DNA of 64,000 nucleotides from Terrimicrobium sacchariphilum. Lineage in GTDB: Bacteria > Verrucomicrobiota > Verrucomicrobiia > Chthoniobacterales > Terrimicrobiaceae. The translations under genes and the position numbers were made by a program. Shown one piece after another: positions 8,038 through 16,749 of the stretch. Position 1 is the stretch's first letter; each line of letters starts with the position of its first letter. Where the stretch lies: the NCBI RefSeq assembly GCF_001613545.1, contig NZ_BDCO01000002.1, positions 2,232,001 through 2,296,000 of the forward strand, read 5' to 3'. The notes under the pieces were generated by a model. It worked only from the letters and a program-made list of their open reading frames with translations, was not told the origin of the DNA and made no database searches.

Positions 8038-9078
8038 ATGCCTCCGAAAAGTTTGGCAAAATTAAAAAAAACCACCGCAGAGCCGCCCGTCGCCCGAGGT
8101 TTGGCGGCGAAGGCGGCCCGTCCTCCGCTCGTGCGCATGGTGCGCATCCATGAGGCGCTGACGGCGGAGAAGTATCCGAATTGCTCCACCATGGCCCGCG
8201 ACCTGGAGGTGACGACCAAGACGATCCAGCGCGATATCGAGTTCATGCGCGATCAACTGGCGCTGCCCATCGAATACGAGCCGGTCGAGCGGGGGTATTA
8301 CTACGCGGCCTCAGTGGCGCAGTTTCCGATGGTGACGGTAAGCCAGGGCGAGCTGGTCGCCCTGCTGGTGGCGCAAAAGGCGGTCGAGCAGTACAAGGGG
8401 ACGCCCTTCGAGCGCCCGCTCAACGCCGCCTTTGACAAACTCGTGTCCAGCCTGGGCGAGGAGGAGAATATCTCGCTGCACGAGCTTTCCGAGGCGGTGT
8501 CGTTTCGCACTACCGGCGTGCCGCACGGGCAGATCGCGACGTTTGAGGTGCTGGCCGATGCGGTGATGAAGCACCAGCGGGTGGAGTTTGACTACATTTC
8601 CATGACGGCGAAGACCTCCGAGCGGCGATCGGTCGAGCCGTACCATCTGCCCTGCATCGGGAATCAATGGTACCTCATCGGGTATGACCGGAACCGCAAC
8701 GGTATCCGCACCTTCGCCCTGCCGCGCATCCAGGGAGCGCGAAATCTGGGGAAGACCTTCGAAAAGCCCGAGGATTTCTCGGTGGCGGACATGCTGGAAG
8801 GGAGTTTTTCCGCCTTCCAGGCTGGCAAGACCGAGACGGTACGGCTGTCCTTCACCCAGGCGGTGGCCCGGCTGGTCGAGGAGCGCCAGTGGCATAAATC
8901 GCAGAAAATCCGCACCATGCCGGGCGGTAAGCTGGAATTGTCCATGAAAGTGGGCATCGCGCCCGATCTGATCGCCTGGATCCTGGGGTGGGGAGGGGAG
9001 GTCGAGGTGCTCGATCCGCTCTCGCTTCGGGAGAAAGTTCGCAAAACCGGGCAGGAAATCGCCGGGAAAAACTTCTGA
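8038..9078 (+). CDS. WYL-domain helix-turn-helix transcriptional regulator
   Basis: 346 aa. The N-terminal HTH (about 35-90) includes NCSTMARDLEVTTKTIQRDI, typical of the DeoR/YafY-type winged helix. The WYL domain (about 150-240) carries VEPYHLPCIGNQWYLIGYD and a C-terminal WCX-like extension (about 260-346). WYL regulators bind a nucleic acid or nucleotide-like ligand and act as repressors or activators. The start is ATG 8038, directly behind the palindrome. It is followed after 50 bp by nuoE on the same strand; whether it controls nuoEF is unknown. Confidence 0.92.
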   Translation: MPPKSLAKLKKTTAEPPVARGLAAKAARPPLVRMVRIHEALTAEKYPNCSTMARDLEVTTKTIQRDIEFMRDQLALPIEYEPVERGYYYAASVAQFPMVTVSQGELVALLVAQKAVEQYKGTPFERPLNAAFDKLVSSLGEEENISLHELSEAVSFRTTGVPHGQIATFEVLADAVMKHQRVEFDYISMTAKTSERRSVEPYHLPCIGNQWYLIGYDRNRNGIRTFALPRIQGARNLGKTFEKPEDFSVADMLEGSFSAFQAGKTETVRLSFTQAVARLVEERQWHKSQKIRTMPGGKLELSMKVGIAPDLIAWILGWGGEVEVLDPLSLREKVRKTGQEIAGKNF

Positions 9079-9083
9079 CGCAT

Positions 9084-9121
9084 CGTTTTGCTTGAAGCCA
9101 AACCGGGAAAACCGCAAAACG
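9084..9121. promoter_or_regulatory. inverted repeat between WYL gene and nuoE
   Basis: CGTTTTGC (9084-9091) and GCAAAACG (9114-9121) form perfect 8-bp arms separated by 22 bp, filling most of the gap before nuoE. There is no T-run, so it is more likely an operator or a leader hairpin than a terminator. Confidence 0.35.
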
Positions 9122-9128
9122 TCTGACC

Positions 9129-9677
9129 ATGACCGAGACTCCCGCCGATGCTGCCGCCACGACTGAGCGGCAAGCTGACAAGGTGACTCCGCAGTTTGAG
9201 GCGGAAATCGACGAAATCGTCACGCATTACCCTGTCTCCAAGCGCAGCGCATCGCTCCCTTTGCTTCACTACTGGCAGAACCACTTCGGCTTCGTCGACG
9301 ACAGCGGCATCGAGTGGATCGCCGCCAAGCTCGGCCTCCAGCCCATCAATATCTATGAGCTGGTGACGTTCTACCCGTGGTTCCGCCGCGAAGCCGCTGG
9401 CAAGACCATCATCCGCGTTTGCCGCACGCTCGCCTGCGCCATGGCGGGCGGCTACGAGGTGCGCGACCAGTTTTGCAAGGCGACGGGCATCGACCCGCAC
9501 CACCATCACCACGGCTTTGGCATCGCGCCCCCGACCTCGGCGGATGGCAAGTTCAGCGTGGAATTCGTCGAGTGTCTGGCCAGCTGTGGCAGCGCTCCGG
9601 TCGCGCTGATCAACGACACCCTCCACGAAAACATTTCCCCGGAAGCAGTTCCCGGCATCGTAGAAAAACTCAAATGA
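9129..9677 (+). CDS. nuoE: NADH-quinone oxidoreductase subunit E (24 kDa, [2Fe-2S])
   Basis: A 182-aa thioredoxin-fold subunit of the NADH-dehydrogenase module of complex I. The four cluster ligands are Cys98 and Cys103 (CRTLAC) and Cys149 and Cys153 (CLASC). A run of five histidines (about 124-128) and surrounding residues lie between the ligand pairs, making that spacing about ten residues longer than in E. coli. The stop overlaps nuoF as ATGA. Only nuoE and nuoF are here; other complex I genes are not in the window. A role with another NAD-linked enzyme (formate dehydrogenase or hydrogenase) cannot be excluded. Confidence 0.95.
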   Translation: MTETPADAAATTERQADKVTPQFEAEIDEIVTHYPVSKRSASLPLLHYWQNHFGFVDDSGIEWIAAKLGLQPINIYELVTFYPWFRREAAGKTIIRVCRTLACAMAGGYEVRDQFCKATGIDPHHHHHGFGIAPPTSADGKFSVEFVECLASCGSAPVALINDTLHENISPEAVPGIVEKLK

Positions 9678-11050
9678 CCGACAAGCCATTCGTCATGCCC
9701 GCACCGCATCCCAAGGAGCGGCGCGTTATTTTTGAAAACATCAGCAAGGAGGGCTACGATGCCTCCATCGACACGTACCTCGCCCATGGCGGATACGAGT
9801 CGCTGAAAAAGGCGATCACCATGCAGCCTTCGGCCATCATCGACCAGGTGAAGGCCTCGAATCTCCGCGGTCGTGGCGGTGCGGGTTTCCCGTGCGGCAC
9901 GAAGTGGAGCTTCATCAAGTACGACGACGGCAAGCCGCACTACATCGTAGTGAACGGCGACGAGTCGGAGCCCGGCACGTTCAAGGATCGCTACATCCTG
10001 CACTTTGACCCGCATCAGCTCATCGAGGGTCTGGTGATCTCGGCCTTCGCGACGAACACCCGCCTTTGTTACATCTACATCCGCTGCGAATTCCCCGAGG
10101 CGGCCCGCATCGTGTGGAACGCCATCAAGGAAGCCCGCGCTCGTGGCTTCGTGGGGCAGAACATTCTCGGCTCCGGCTTCGACTGCGACATCTACGTCCA
10201 CCAGGGCGCCGCAGCCTACATCTGCGGTGAGGAAACGAGCCTCCTCGAGTCCCTCGAGGGCAAGCGCCCGTATCCGCGCATCAAACCGCCGTATTTCCCG
10301 GCCGTGCTGGGCCTCTACATGAAGCCCACGATCGTGAACAACGTGGAGACGATCTGCCACGTGAAGCACATCATCCGTATGGGTCCCGAGGAATACGCCA
10401 AGATGGGGACTCCCGGCGACGGCGGCACCCGTACCATGTGCGTGAGCGGCGACGTGATGAAGCCCGGCTTCTACGAACTGCCTGCTGGAGCGGTGACGCT
10501 CGGCGAACTGATTTTTGACATCTGCGGCGGGCTCAAGCCCGGTCGCAAACTCAAGGCCGTGATCCCCGGAGGCAGCTCCGCCAAGGTCATGCGCGCCGAC
10601 GAGGTCTACAAGATCAAGGTGAAGGGTGCGGACGGCCAGATGGTCGACAAGGAAGTGCCCATGCTCGACGTGGTGATGGATGCGGCCAGTCTCGCCTCCG
10701 TCGGCACGATGGTGGGGTCCGGCGGCGTGATGGTCATGGACGATTCCCGCGACATGGTCTGGGCGCTCAACAACCTGAACCAGTTCTACGCCCACGAGAG
10801 TTGCGGCCAGTGTACGCCGTGTCGCGAAGGCAGCCTGTGGATGAAGAAGATCACCACCCGCATGATGGATGGCGGCGGACGCGCCGCTGACCCGGCCGAG
10901 CTCAAGAGCGTGGCCGACAATATCGCGGGCCGCACGGTTTGCGCCTTTGGTGAAGCCTGCTCCTGGCCGACCCAGAGCTTCCTCGCGAAATTCCCCGAGG
11001 AGTTCGACAAGGTCGCCACCAGCGGCACGCCCGTGCCGGTGCCTCACTAG
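9674..11050 (+). CDS. nuoF: NADH-quinone oxidoreductase subunit F (51 kDa, FMN, [4Fe-4S])
   Basis: 458 aa; start ATG 9674 overlapping the nuoE stop. NADH and FMN sites are visible in LRGRGGAGFPCGTKWSF (residues 64-80), VNGDESEPGTFKDR and GAAAYICGEETSLLESLEG. The N3 cluster ligands are Cys377, Cys380 and Cys383 (SCGQCTPCREG) and Cys423. It oxidises NADH and passes electrons through FMN to the iron-sulfur chain. A clear terminator follows, so the transcript ends here and nuoG is not co-transcribed. Confidence 0.96.
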   Translation: MTDKPFVMPAPHPKERRVIFENISKEGYDASIDTYLAHGGYESLKKAITMQPSAIIDQVKASNLRGRGGAGFPCGTKWSFIKYDDGKPHYIVVNGDESEPGTFKDRYILHFDPHQLIEGLVISAFATNTRLCYIYIRCEFPEAARIVWNAIKEARARGFVGQNILGSGFDCDIYVHQGAAAYICGEETSLLESLEGKRPYPRIKPPYFPAVLGLYMKPTIVNNVETICHVKHIIRMGPEEYAKMGTPGDGGTRTMCVSGDVMKPGFYELPAGAVTLGELIFDICGGLKPGRKLKAVIPGGSSAKVMRADEVYKIKVKGADGQMVDKEVPMLDVVMDAASLASVGTMVGSGGVMVMDDSRDMVWALNNLNQFYAHESCGQCTPCREGSLWMKKITTRMMDGGGRAADPAELKSVADNIAGRTVCAFGEACSWPTQSFLAKFPEEFDKVATSGTPVPVPH

Positions 11051-11074
11051 GCTCCGAACGTCAGACTTTCCAAG

Positions 11075-11102
11075 AAGGCCCGGTGAAAACCGGGCTTTTT
11101 TG
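11075..11102 (+). terminator. rho-independent terminator after nuoF
   Basis: Stem GCCCGGT/ACCGGGC with a GAAA loop (11078-11095), followed by TTTTTTG. Preceding A residues extend pairing with the T-run. Located 24 bp after the nuoF stop. Confidence 0.9.
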
Positions 11103-11194
11103 TTTCGGGGAACCGACTCCGACCGAGAACAACCCGGGAACATGAAGACAATGTGCTTGTATGTGGTTTCCCAAGGCGTCTACTTCCCAAAAAC

Positions 11195-11809
11195 ATGCTG
11201 CGCACTTTGTGCTCGAGTCTGGTAGCCGTGATTTTCTCTGCCATCTGGGTTCCTATTTCCGTCGCAGAGGAACCAATGGATATTCAGCTCTCTTCCGAAA
11301 AGGGAACCTATCGGAAGGGCGAATCGATCGTTTTTCACCTCTCGGTGAAAAATCGCTCAGAGCAGGATGTACCGGTGCTTGTTCGACTTTACGATTGGGC
11401 GGATCTGAAAAGGATGGAGGACAATTACCTTGAAAGGAGAAGCGAGCTTCAGCGACTTGCAGCGGAGAAGGATCCTCCAGAGTCTGTGACGCGTAAGTTG
11501 GAGAATCTCAGGAACCTGGCAGCCGACTACCGGGCTGAAGGTGGGGTCCGACCGCTCGGGGAACTGGAAGTATCGAGTGCGCCAGGCGCTCAGAGCAAAT
11601 ATGACGTCGATGGCCTCGACTGTGGAACTTTCCTCAAGAGTGGACGGATGCCTGCGGGAGAAAAGGTGAACTCATCTTTCTGCATTCCGGCTCCGATGGT
11701 GCCGGGAACCTATAATTTTTCCTGGCGACTGGTATCTGCCAGCAAAGGCAGCGTATGGAAACGGGGAAAAGCCGTGTCGAACGCCGTGACTGTCCAGATC
11801 GTCGAATAG
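11195..11809 (+). CDS. secreted protein of unknown function
   Basis: 204 aa from ATG 11195. The N-terminus is a good Sec signal peptide (MLRTLCSSLVAVIFSAIW...VAEE). The mature part begins with a beta-rich segment (LSSEKGTYRKGESIVFHLSV) resembling an immunoglobulin-like fold of the alpha-2-macroglobulin or intracellular-proteinase-inhibitor type. A helical stretch (about 75-115) is inserted, then more beta structure follows. Two cysteines (near CGTF and FCIP) could form a disulfide. No enzyme motif is visible. The upstream ATG at 11153 would destroy the signal peptide and was not used. It stands alone between a terminator and a convergent gene. Confidence 0.75.
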   Translation: MLRTLCSSLVAVIFSAIWVPISVAEEPMDIQLSSEKGTYRKGESIVFHLSVKNRSEQDVPVLVRLYDWADLKRMEDNYLERRSELQRLAAEKDPPESVTRKLENLRNLAADYRAEGGVRPLGELEVSSAPGAQSKYDVDGLDCGTFLKSGRMPAGEKVNSSFCIPAPMVPGTYNFSWRLVSASKGSVWKRGKAVSNAVTVQIVE

Positions 11810-11824
11810 GTCGGATCGCCAAAG

Positions 11825-12475
11825 CTAGAAAAGCCCGCTGAGGAATTTCCATAGCTGGACGGCTCCGGCCTTTCCGACGACGGCGATGGCGGCGACGTAG
11901 ACTGTCGCGAGCGCGGTCAGGGCGTAGCCCCAAAGGATGGTGCGGCCGTCGCGTTCCATTGAGCCAAGAGAAAGGAAGATGATCGCGAATCCCGGAATAG
12001 TATTTGTCAGCGGGAAGGGCGGGGGAATGGGGAGGCTGAGGAGAAAGCCGGCCAGCGCAATGGTCAGGCCGGTGACCATCGTCATGCCGGGAGTGTCCAG
12101 GACCGCCGACATGCGGGGACGCACCACGCGCTCGATTTTTCGGTGAACTCGGCAGCCATAGGTCACCATACGTTCCAGTGAGGGGTAGGAGAGCGAGCGG
12201 TTTAAAATGAATCCCGGCAGCCACGGACGGTGTCCGAAGGCGATCCGGACGCCGCTGAGCATGATGGCGAAGCCAAACGGGATCGAAATTCCGGGAATTG
12301 TCACCGGGGCGAGAAATGGCAGGCAAAGCAGGATGATCACCATTTGCAGCCCCCGGCCCTGCAGGGCCTCCACCATGTCCCGAATGCGCATCGGCTGGCC
12401 ATTTGCCTCGCGGAGGAGCCTTTCGAGGGCATCGGAAAGGCGTTCAGAGGGCTCTGTGGCGAGGAGGGAAGACAT
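11825..12475 (-). CDS. ExoD-family membrane protein
   Basis: 216 aa from ATG 12473-12475. A soluble helix (LSDALERLLREANGQPMRIRDMVEAL) is followed by four or so membrane helices, including FLAPVTIPGISIPFGFAIML and a Pro-rich LPIPPPFPLTNTIPG loop. This is the pattern of the ExoD family, first linked to exopolysaccharide synthesis and alkaline tolerance in rhizobia; its biochemical function is not known. A much longer frame on this strand is only the shadow of the Gre gene and is not coding beyond this start. Confidence 0.88.
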   Translation of the reverse strand: MSSLLATEPSERLSDALERLLREANGQPMRIRDMVEALQGRGLQMVIILLCLPFLAPVTIPGISIPFGFAIMLSGVRIAFGHRPWLPGFILNRSLSYPSLERMVTYGCRVHRKIERVVRPRMSAVLDTPGMTMVTGLTIALAGFLLSLPIPPPFPLTNTIPGFAIIFLSLGSMERDGRTILWGYALTALATVYVAAIAVVGKAGAVQLWKFLSGLF

Positions 12476-12547
12476 GAAGGGCGGAATAAAACACGAGATC
12501 GCGGGGACGGCAAATGACTTCCGGCAAGGCACTTCAATCAGAGGAAA

Positions 12548-14467
12548 ATGCAGTTCGCCTTGCAGCGGACGCAATTCCATCAGACAACAGAGGTGATGAA
12601 CGAAGAACTGCAAAACGCTGTGGATGCAGGAAAGCTCTCCCAGGCGGCTGCCGAAGCCCTGGAAAAGCTCGCACCCGGCGAATTCTGCCAGCACAAGAGC
12701 TGGGGTTTTGGAAAGATCGCGGAATGGAACCTTATCACCGGACAGGTGATCATTGATTTCAAGGGCAAGAAGGGCCACCCGATGCAGGCCCAATACGCAG
12801 CCGAAACGCTGACGCACATCCCGGCCGGCCACATTCTCGCTCGCAAGGCGGTCGACCCGGCTGCGGTGAAGGCGGAGGCGGCGGAAGACCCGGTGGGGCT
12901 CACTCGTTCGATCCTCAATGACTTTGGCGGCAAGGCGACGGTCGAGCAGATCACGACCTCTCTCGTGCCCGAGGTTTTCGACGCCCCTTCGTTCAAAAAG
13001 TGGTGGGATGCCGCCAAGAAGAAGCTCAAGGCCGATGGCCACTTCCAGCTTCCCGCGAAAAAGACCGATCCGGTCGTGCTGCTCGCCTCCCCGGAGGCTC
13101 CGACGAGCGGATTGCTCGAGCGGTTCCGCGCTGCGCGCCATCTGAAGGATCAGATCGCCGCCCTCGACCAGATCGTCAAGGCTCTTCCCGACTTTACCGA
13201 TGCCAGCGAACTTCAGGTGCTGGTGACCCAGATCGAAGCCGCCGCCGCCAAGGTGCGCCGCCTCCAGCCCGCGCAGGCGCTGGAAATGCTCCAGGCTCGC
13301 GATGAAATCATTGCCCGCCACCCGGCGATCAAGACGGGCGAGGGTGCCCCGAGTGTGGCCGAGATCCTCAAGGGCGAGCAGCCCCGTCTCCAGGAGCTCT
13401 TTGCCGCTCTCCCTGCCATCAAGCAGAAGAAGGCCGTCGAGCAGTTTCCGGTTGCCTTCGGAGACGAATGGCTCGATGTGATTTTCCGCGTGATGCAGGA
13501 AGCTCCGAACCGCCTCGTGGTCGAGATCAGCCGCATCGTCGAGAAGGAAGGCCGCCAGGAGGATCTCCGCCTCGTGCTGGCTCGCTGGATCAGCGAGCGC
13601 TCCGCCTCTTCCGAAATGCTCATCTGGCTTTGCAAAGAGCGTGGTGCGTCGTACCCGGAGCTCTTCAATCACGACCTCCTCGGCGCGGTCTTCAGTGCTC
13701 TTGAGCGCGACCAGCTTGCCGAGAAGCGCGGAGCCCGTCTCCACGACCTTCTCTTTGAAGATCGTGAACTCATCGGTGAACTCCTCACCACGGCCGAGCA
13801 CGACGAAGTCCGCGACGCCCTGCGCCGCCTCCTTCTCACGCCCGTCTTTGAGGATCTGAGCAAGCGCTCGCTCCTCGCCCGTATCGTGAAGATTTACCCT
13901 GAGCTCCAGTCCATGATCACCGGCGATAGCGGTGAGCGGCAGGAGACCCTTACCGTTTCCTGGGCCAGCCTGGAGAAGCGCAAGGAAGAGCACGAGGACC
14001 TGGTCAACCGCCAGATCCCACAAAACATCCGCGACATCCAGATCGCCCGTTCCTACGGCGATTTGCGCGAGAACTTCGAGTTCAAGTCGGCCAAGGAGCA
14101 GCAGCGCGTGCTGGCCCGCCGTCGTGCGGAGTCCGAGCGCGATCTCGGCCAGGCTCGCGGAACGAACTTTGAGAACCCCGACACGACGCAGGTCTCCATC
14201 GGCACGGTCGTCACTCTGAAGACCCCCGACGGCGCTATCGAGGTGTACAGCATCCTCGGGGCGTGGGACAGCGCGCCGGAGCTCGGTATCGTCTCCTACA
14301 AGGCGGCGATCGGGCAGGCGCTCCTCGGCAAAAAGGTGGGCGAAAGCGTCCAGCTCCCGGCCGAGTTTGGCGTCCACAACGTCACCATCGAAAAGATCGA
14401 ACCCTTTACCAACCTCGACATCCTCGCCGAAAAGGTGCACGTCCTCGCGAAACCATCGGTTTCGTAA
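12548..14467 (+). CDS. GreA/GreB-like transcription elongation factor with long N-terminal extension
   Basis: 639 aa. The last 160 residues are a Gre factor: a coiled coil with the acidic tip (RSYGDLRENFEFKSAKEQQ, near residue 500) and the FKBP-like C-terminal domain (VSIGTVVTLKTPDG...LLGKKVGESVQLP). The first about 470 residues are a helical extension beginning with a small KOW/SH3-like segment (HKSWGFGKIAEWN) and continuing with HEAT-like helices. Gre factors rescue backtracked RNA polymerase by stimulating transcript cleavage. Chlamydial GreA has a comparable long extension, so this is a PVC trait. Start is ATG 12548 or ATG 12596; both have weak purine tracts close by. Confidence 0.88.
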   Translation: MQFALQRTQFHQTTEVMNEELQNAVDAGKLSQAAAEALEKLAPGEFCQHKSWGFGKIAEWNLITGQVIIDFKGKKGHPMQAQYAAETLTHIPAGHILARKAVDPAAVKAEAAEDPVGLTRSILNDFGGKATVEQITTSLVPEVFDAPSFKKWWDAAKKKLKADGHFQLPAKKTDPVVLLASPEAPTSGLLERFRAARHLKDQIAALDQIVKALPDFTDASELQVLVTQIEAAAAKVRRLQPAQALEMLQARDEIIARHPAIKTGEGAPSVAEILKGEQPRLQELFAALPAIKQKKAVEQFPVAFGDEWLDVIFRVMQEAPNRLVVEISRIVEKEGRQEDLRLVLARWISERSASSEMLIWLCKERGASYPELFNHDLLGAVFSALERDQLAEKRGARLHDLLFEDRELIGELLTTAEHDEVRDALRRLLLTPVFEDLSKRSLLARIVKIYPELQSMITGDSGERQETLTVSWASLEKRKEEHEDLVNRQIPQNIRDIQIARSYGDLRENFEFKSAKEQQRVLARRRAESERDLGQARGTNFENPDTTQVSIGTVVTLKTPDGAIEVYSILGAWDSAPELGIVSYKAAIGQALLGKKVGESVQLPAEFGVHNVTIEKIEPFTNLDILAEKVHVLAKPSVS

Positions 14468-14547
14468 AAATGGTTGGGATAAGACAACACATGTGCATGG
14501 AATCTGCTTGCCTCAAACAGAGCGCCAGCGATGCTTTCCTGCGCTAA

Positions 14548-15849
<1,302 letters not shown>

Positions 15850-15874
15850 TCCGCTAGTCGCAATCGTTACTTCG

Positions 15875-15912
15875 AAGACCGGCTGGGAATCTCCCAGCCG
15901 GTCTTTCTTTTC
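15875..15912 (+). terminator. strong rho-independent terminator after enolase
   Basis: Perfect 14-bp arms, AAGACCGGCTGGGA (15875-15888) and its complement (15892-15905), around a 3-base loop, followed by a TTTCTTTT tract. Confidence 0.95.
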
Positions 15913-15950
15913 GCCGGATCACGGCGCATTTAATTAGTCAAGCCAAAGGG

Positions 15951-15979
15951 TTGCCTAAAAATCTCAATCCCATTATCAT
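15951..15979 (+). promoter_or_regulatory. putative promoter of the FtsB-like gene
   Basis: TTGCCT (15951-15956), 17 bp, TATCAT (15974-15979). The predicted start of transcription falls at or next to the ATG at 15986, and no ribosome site is visible, so the message may be leaderless. Confidence 0.45.
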
Positions 15980-15985
15980 TCGCCA

Positions 15986-16330
15986 ATGAGGTCATCGGTC
16001 GAAACACGCCGCAAACGGAAGGACGCCACCTTCCTCAAGGCGCTGAACCGTGTCCTGATGGTCCTCGTTTTCCTGGGATTTCTCGCGATTGTGGCCTTCT
16101 GGTTTTATCCGGAGGTGACATATCGCAACAAGCTCGTGGCGCAGCTTGAGGACAAGAAGATGCATCTCGCTTCGCTCCAACTCACACAAAAGCAGCGCGA
16201 GCGGGAAGTGTATCTGCTCCAGAATGATCCCGAGTATATCGAGATCATCGCCCGCGACAAACTCGACCTGATGAGACCGGGCGAAACGATCTACCGTTTT
16301 GACTCCGCCCGCGCGGCATCAGATAAATAA
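15986..16330 (+). CDS. FtsB/DivIC-family septum formation protein
   Basis: 114 aa: a short basic cytoplasmic N-terminus, one membrane helix (about 22-41), a coiled coil (about 46-76) and the DivIC/FtsB tail YLLQNDPEYIEIIARDKLDL...PGETIYRF. This layout is typical of the small bitopic divisome protein that bridges FtsL and FtsQ/DivIB. Enolase upstream of ftsB is a classical bacterial order and supports the call, although here a terminator separates them. Confidence 0.88.
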   Translation: MRSSVETRRKRKDATFLKALNRVLMVLVFLGFLAIVAFWFYPEVTYRNKLVAQLEDKKMHLASLQLTQKQREREVYLLQNDPEYIEIIARDKLDLMRPGETIYRFDSARAASDK

Positions 16331-16749
16331 GGTTTCAAGTATGCAACTCCCTGGCGGGAGGCCAGCCAAGCACCTGTCGCGTCATGGCGCTATGGATAAC
16401 GAGCGTTTGCTGGACGCACGTCGCAAGAATCGTTGAGACTCCGCTGAGGGCGAAGCCCTGGACCCTGGCCCACGGGCCCTTGAGGAGAAGAGCGAGGCAC
16501 AGGCCGAATGAAACGAGCCACCGCGGAGCCACAGCGGAGCCACAGCGACACGGGAAGCGAATTCCCGGAGAGGAAAACGATTTCGAGAGCTCCAGTGGTC
16601 AGGGCGATCCGGTATGGCCACGCTCTCCGCAGCCCAGTGTTTTTTGGAGGGGGACTACTCCAAGACCGTCGGAATGGTTTTTTCTGATCCTCTGGCATTC
16701 AGGGAAGCCAGCAGCGAAAGGACAGATGGAGACTTGATCCCGGGGAAAA
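16331..16749. other. geneless 419-bp stretch with repeat-like sequence
   Basis: No convincing gene on either strand; open frames here have atypical composition. It contains a close direct repeat of GCGGAGCCACA (about 16523-16545), a GGCCCACGGGCC dyad (about 16469-16480) and several short purine-rich blocks. The sequence style resembles dispersed non-coding repeats common in verrucomicrobial intergenic regions. It lies between the ends of two convergent genes. Confidence 0.45.

Noticed and set aside
9490-9520. Five-histidine run in nuoE as a cloning-tag artefact
   Set aside because: It is internal, surrounded by natural nuoE sequence and codons, and not at a terminus.
9506-11143. 545-codon minus-strand frame over nuoE/nuoF
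   Set aside because: Shadow of nuoEF with no conserved motif.
12476-14440. Upstream extension of the ExoD frame to 871 codons
   Set aside because: Antisense to the Gre gene with no recognisable domain; the ExoD family start fits at 12475.
16384-16737. 117-codon plus-strand frame in the geneless stretch
   Set aside because: Arg/Pro/Trp-rich composition, no ribosome site, repeat-derived sequence; not credible as a protein.
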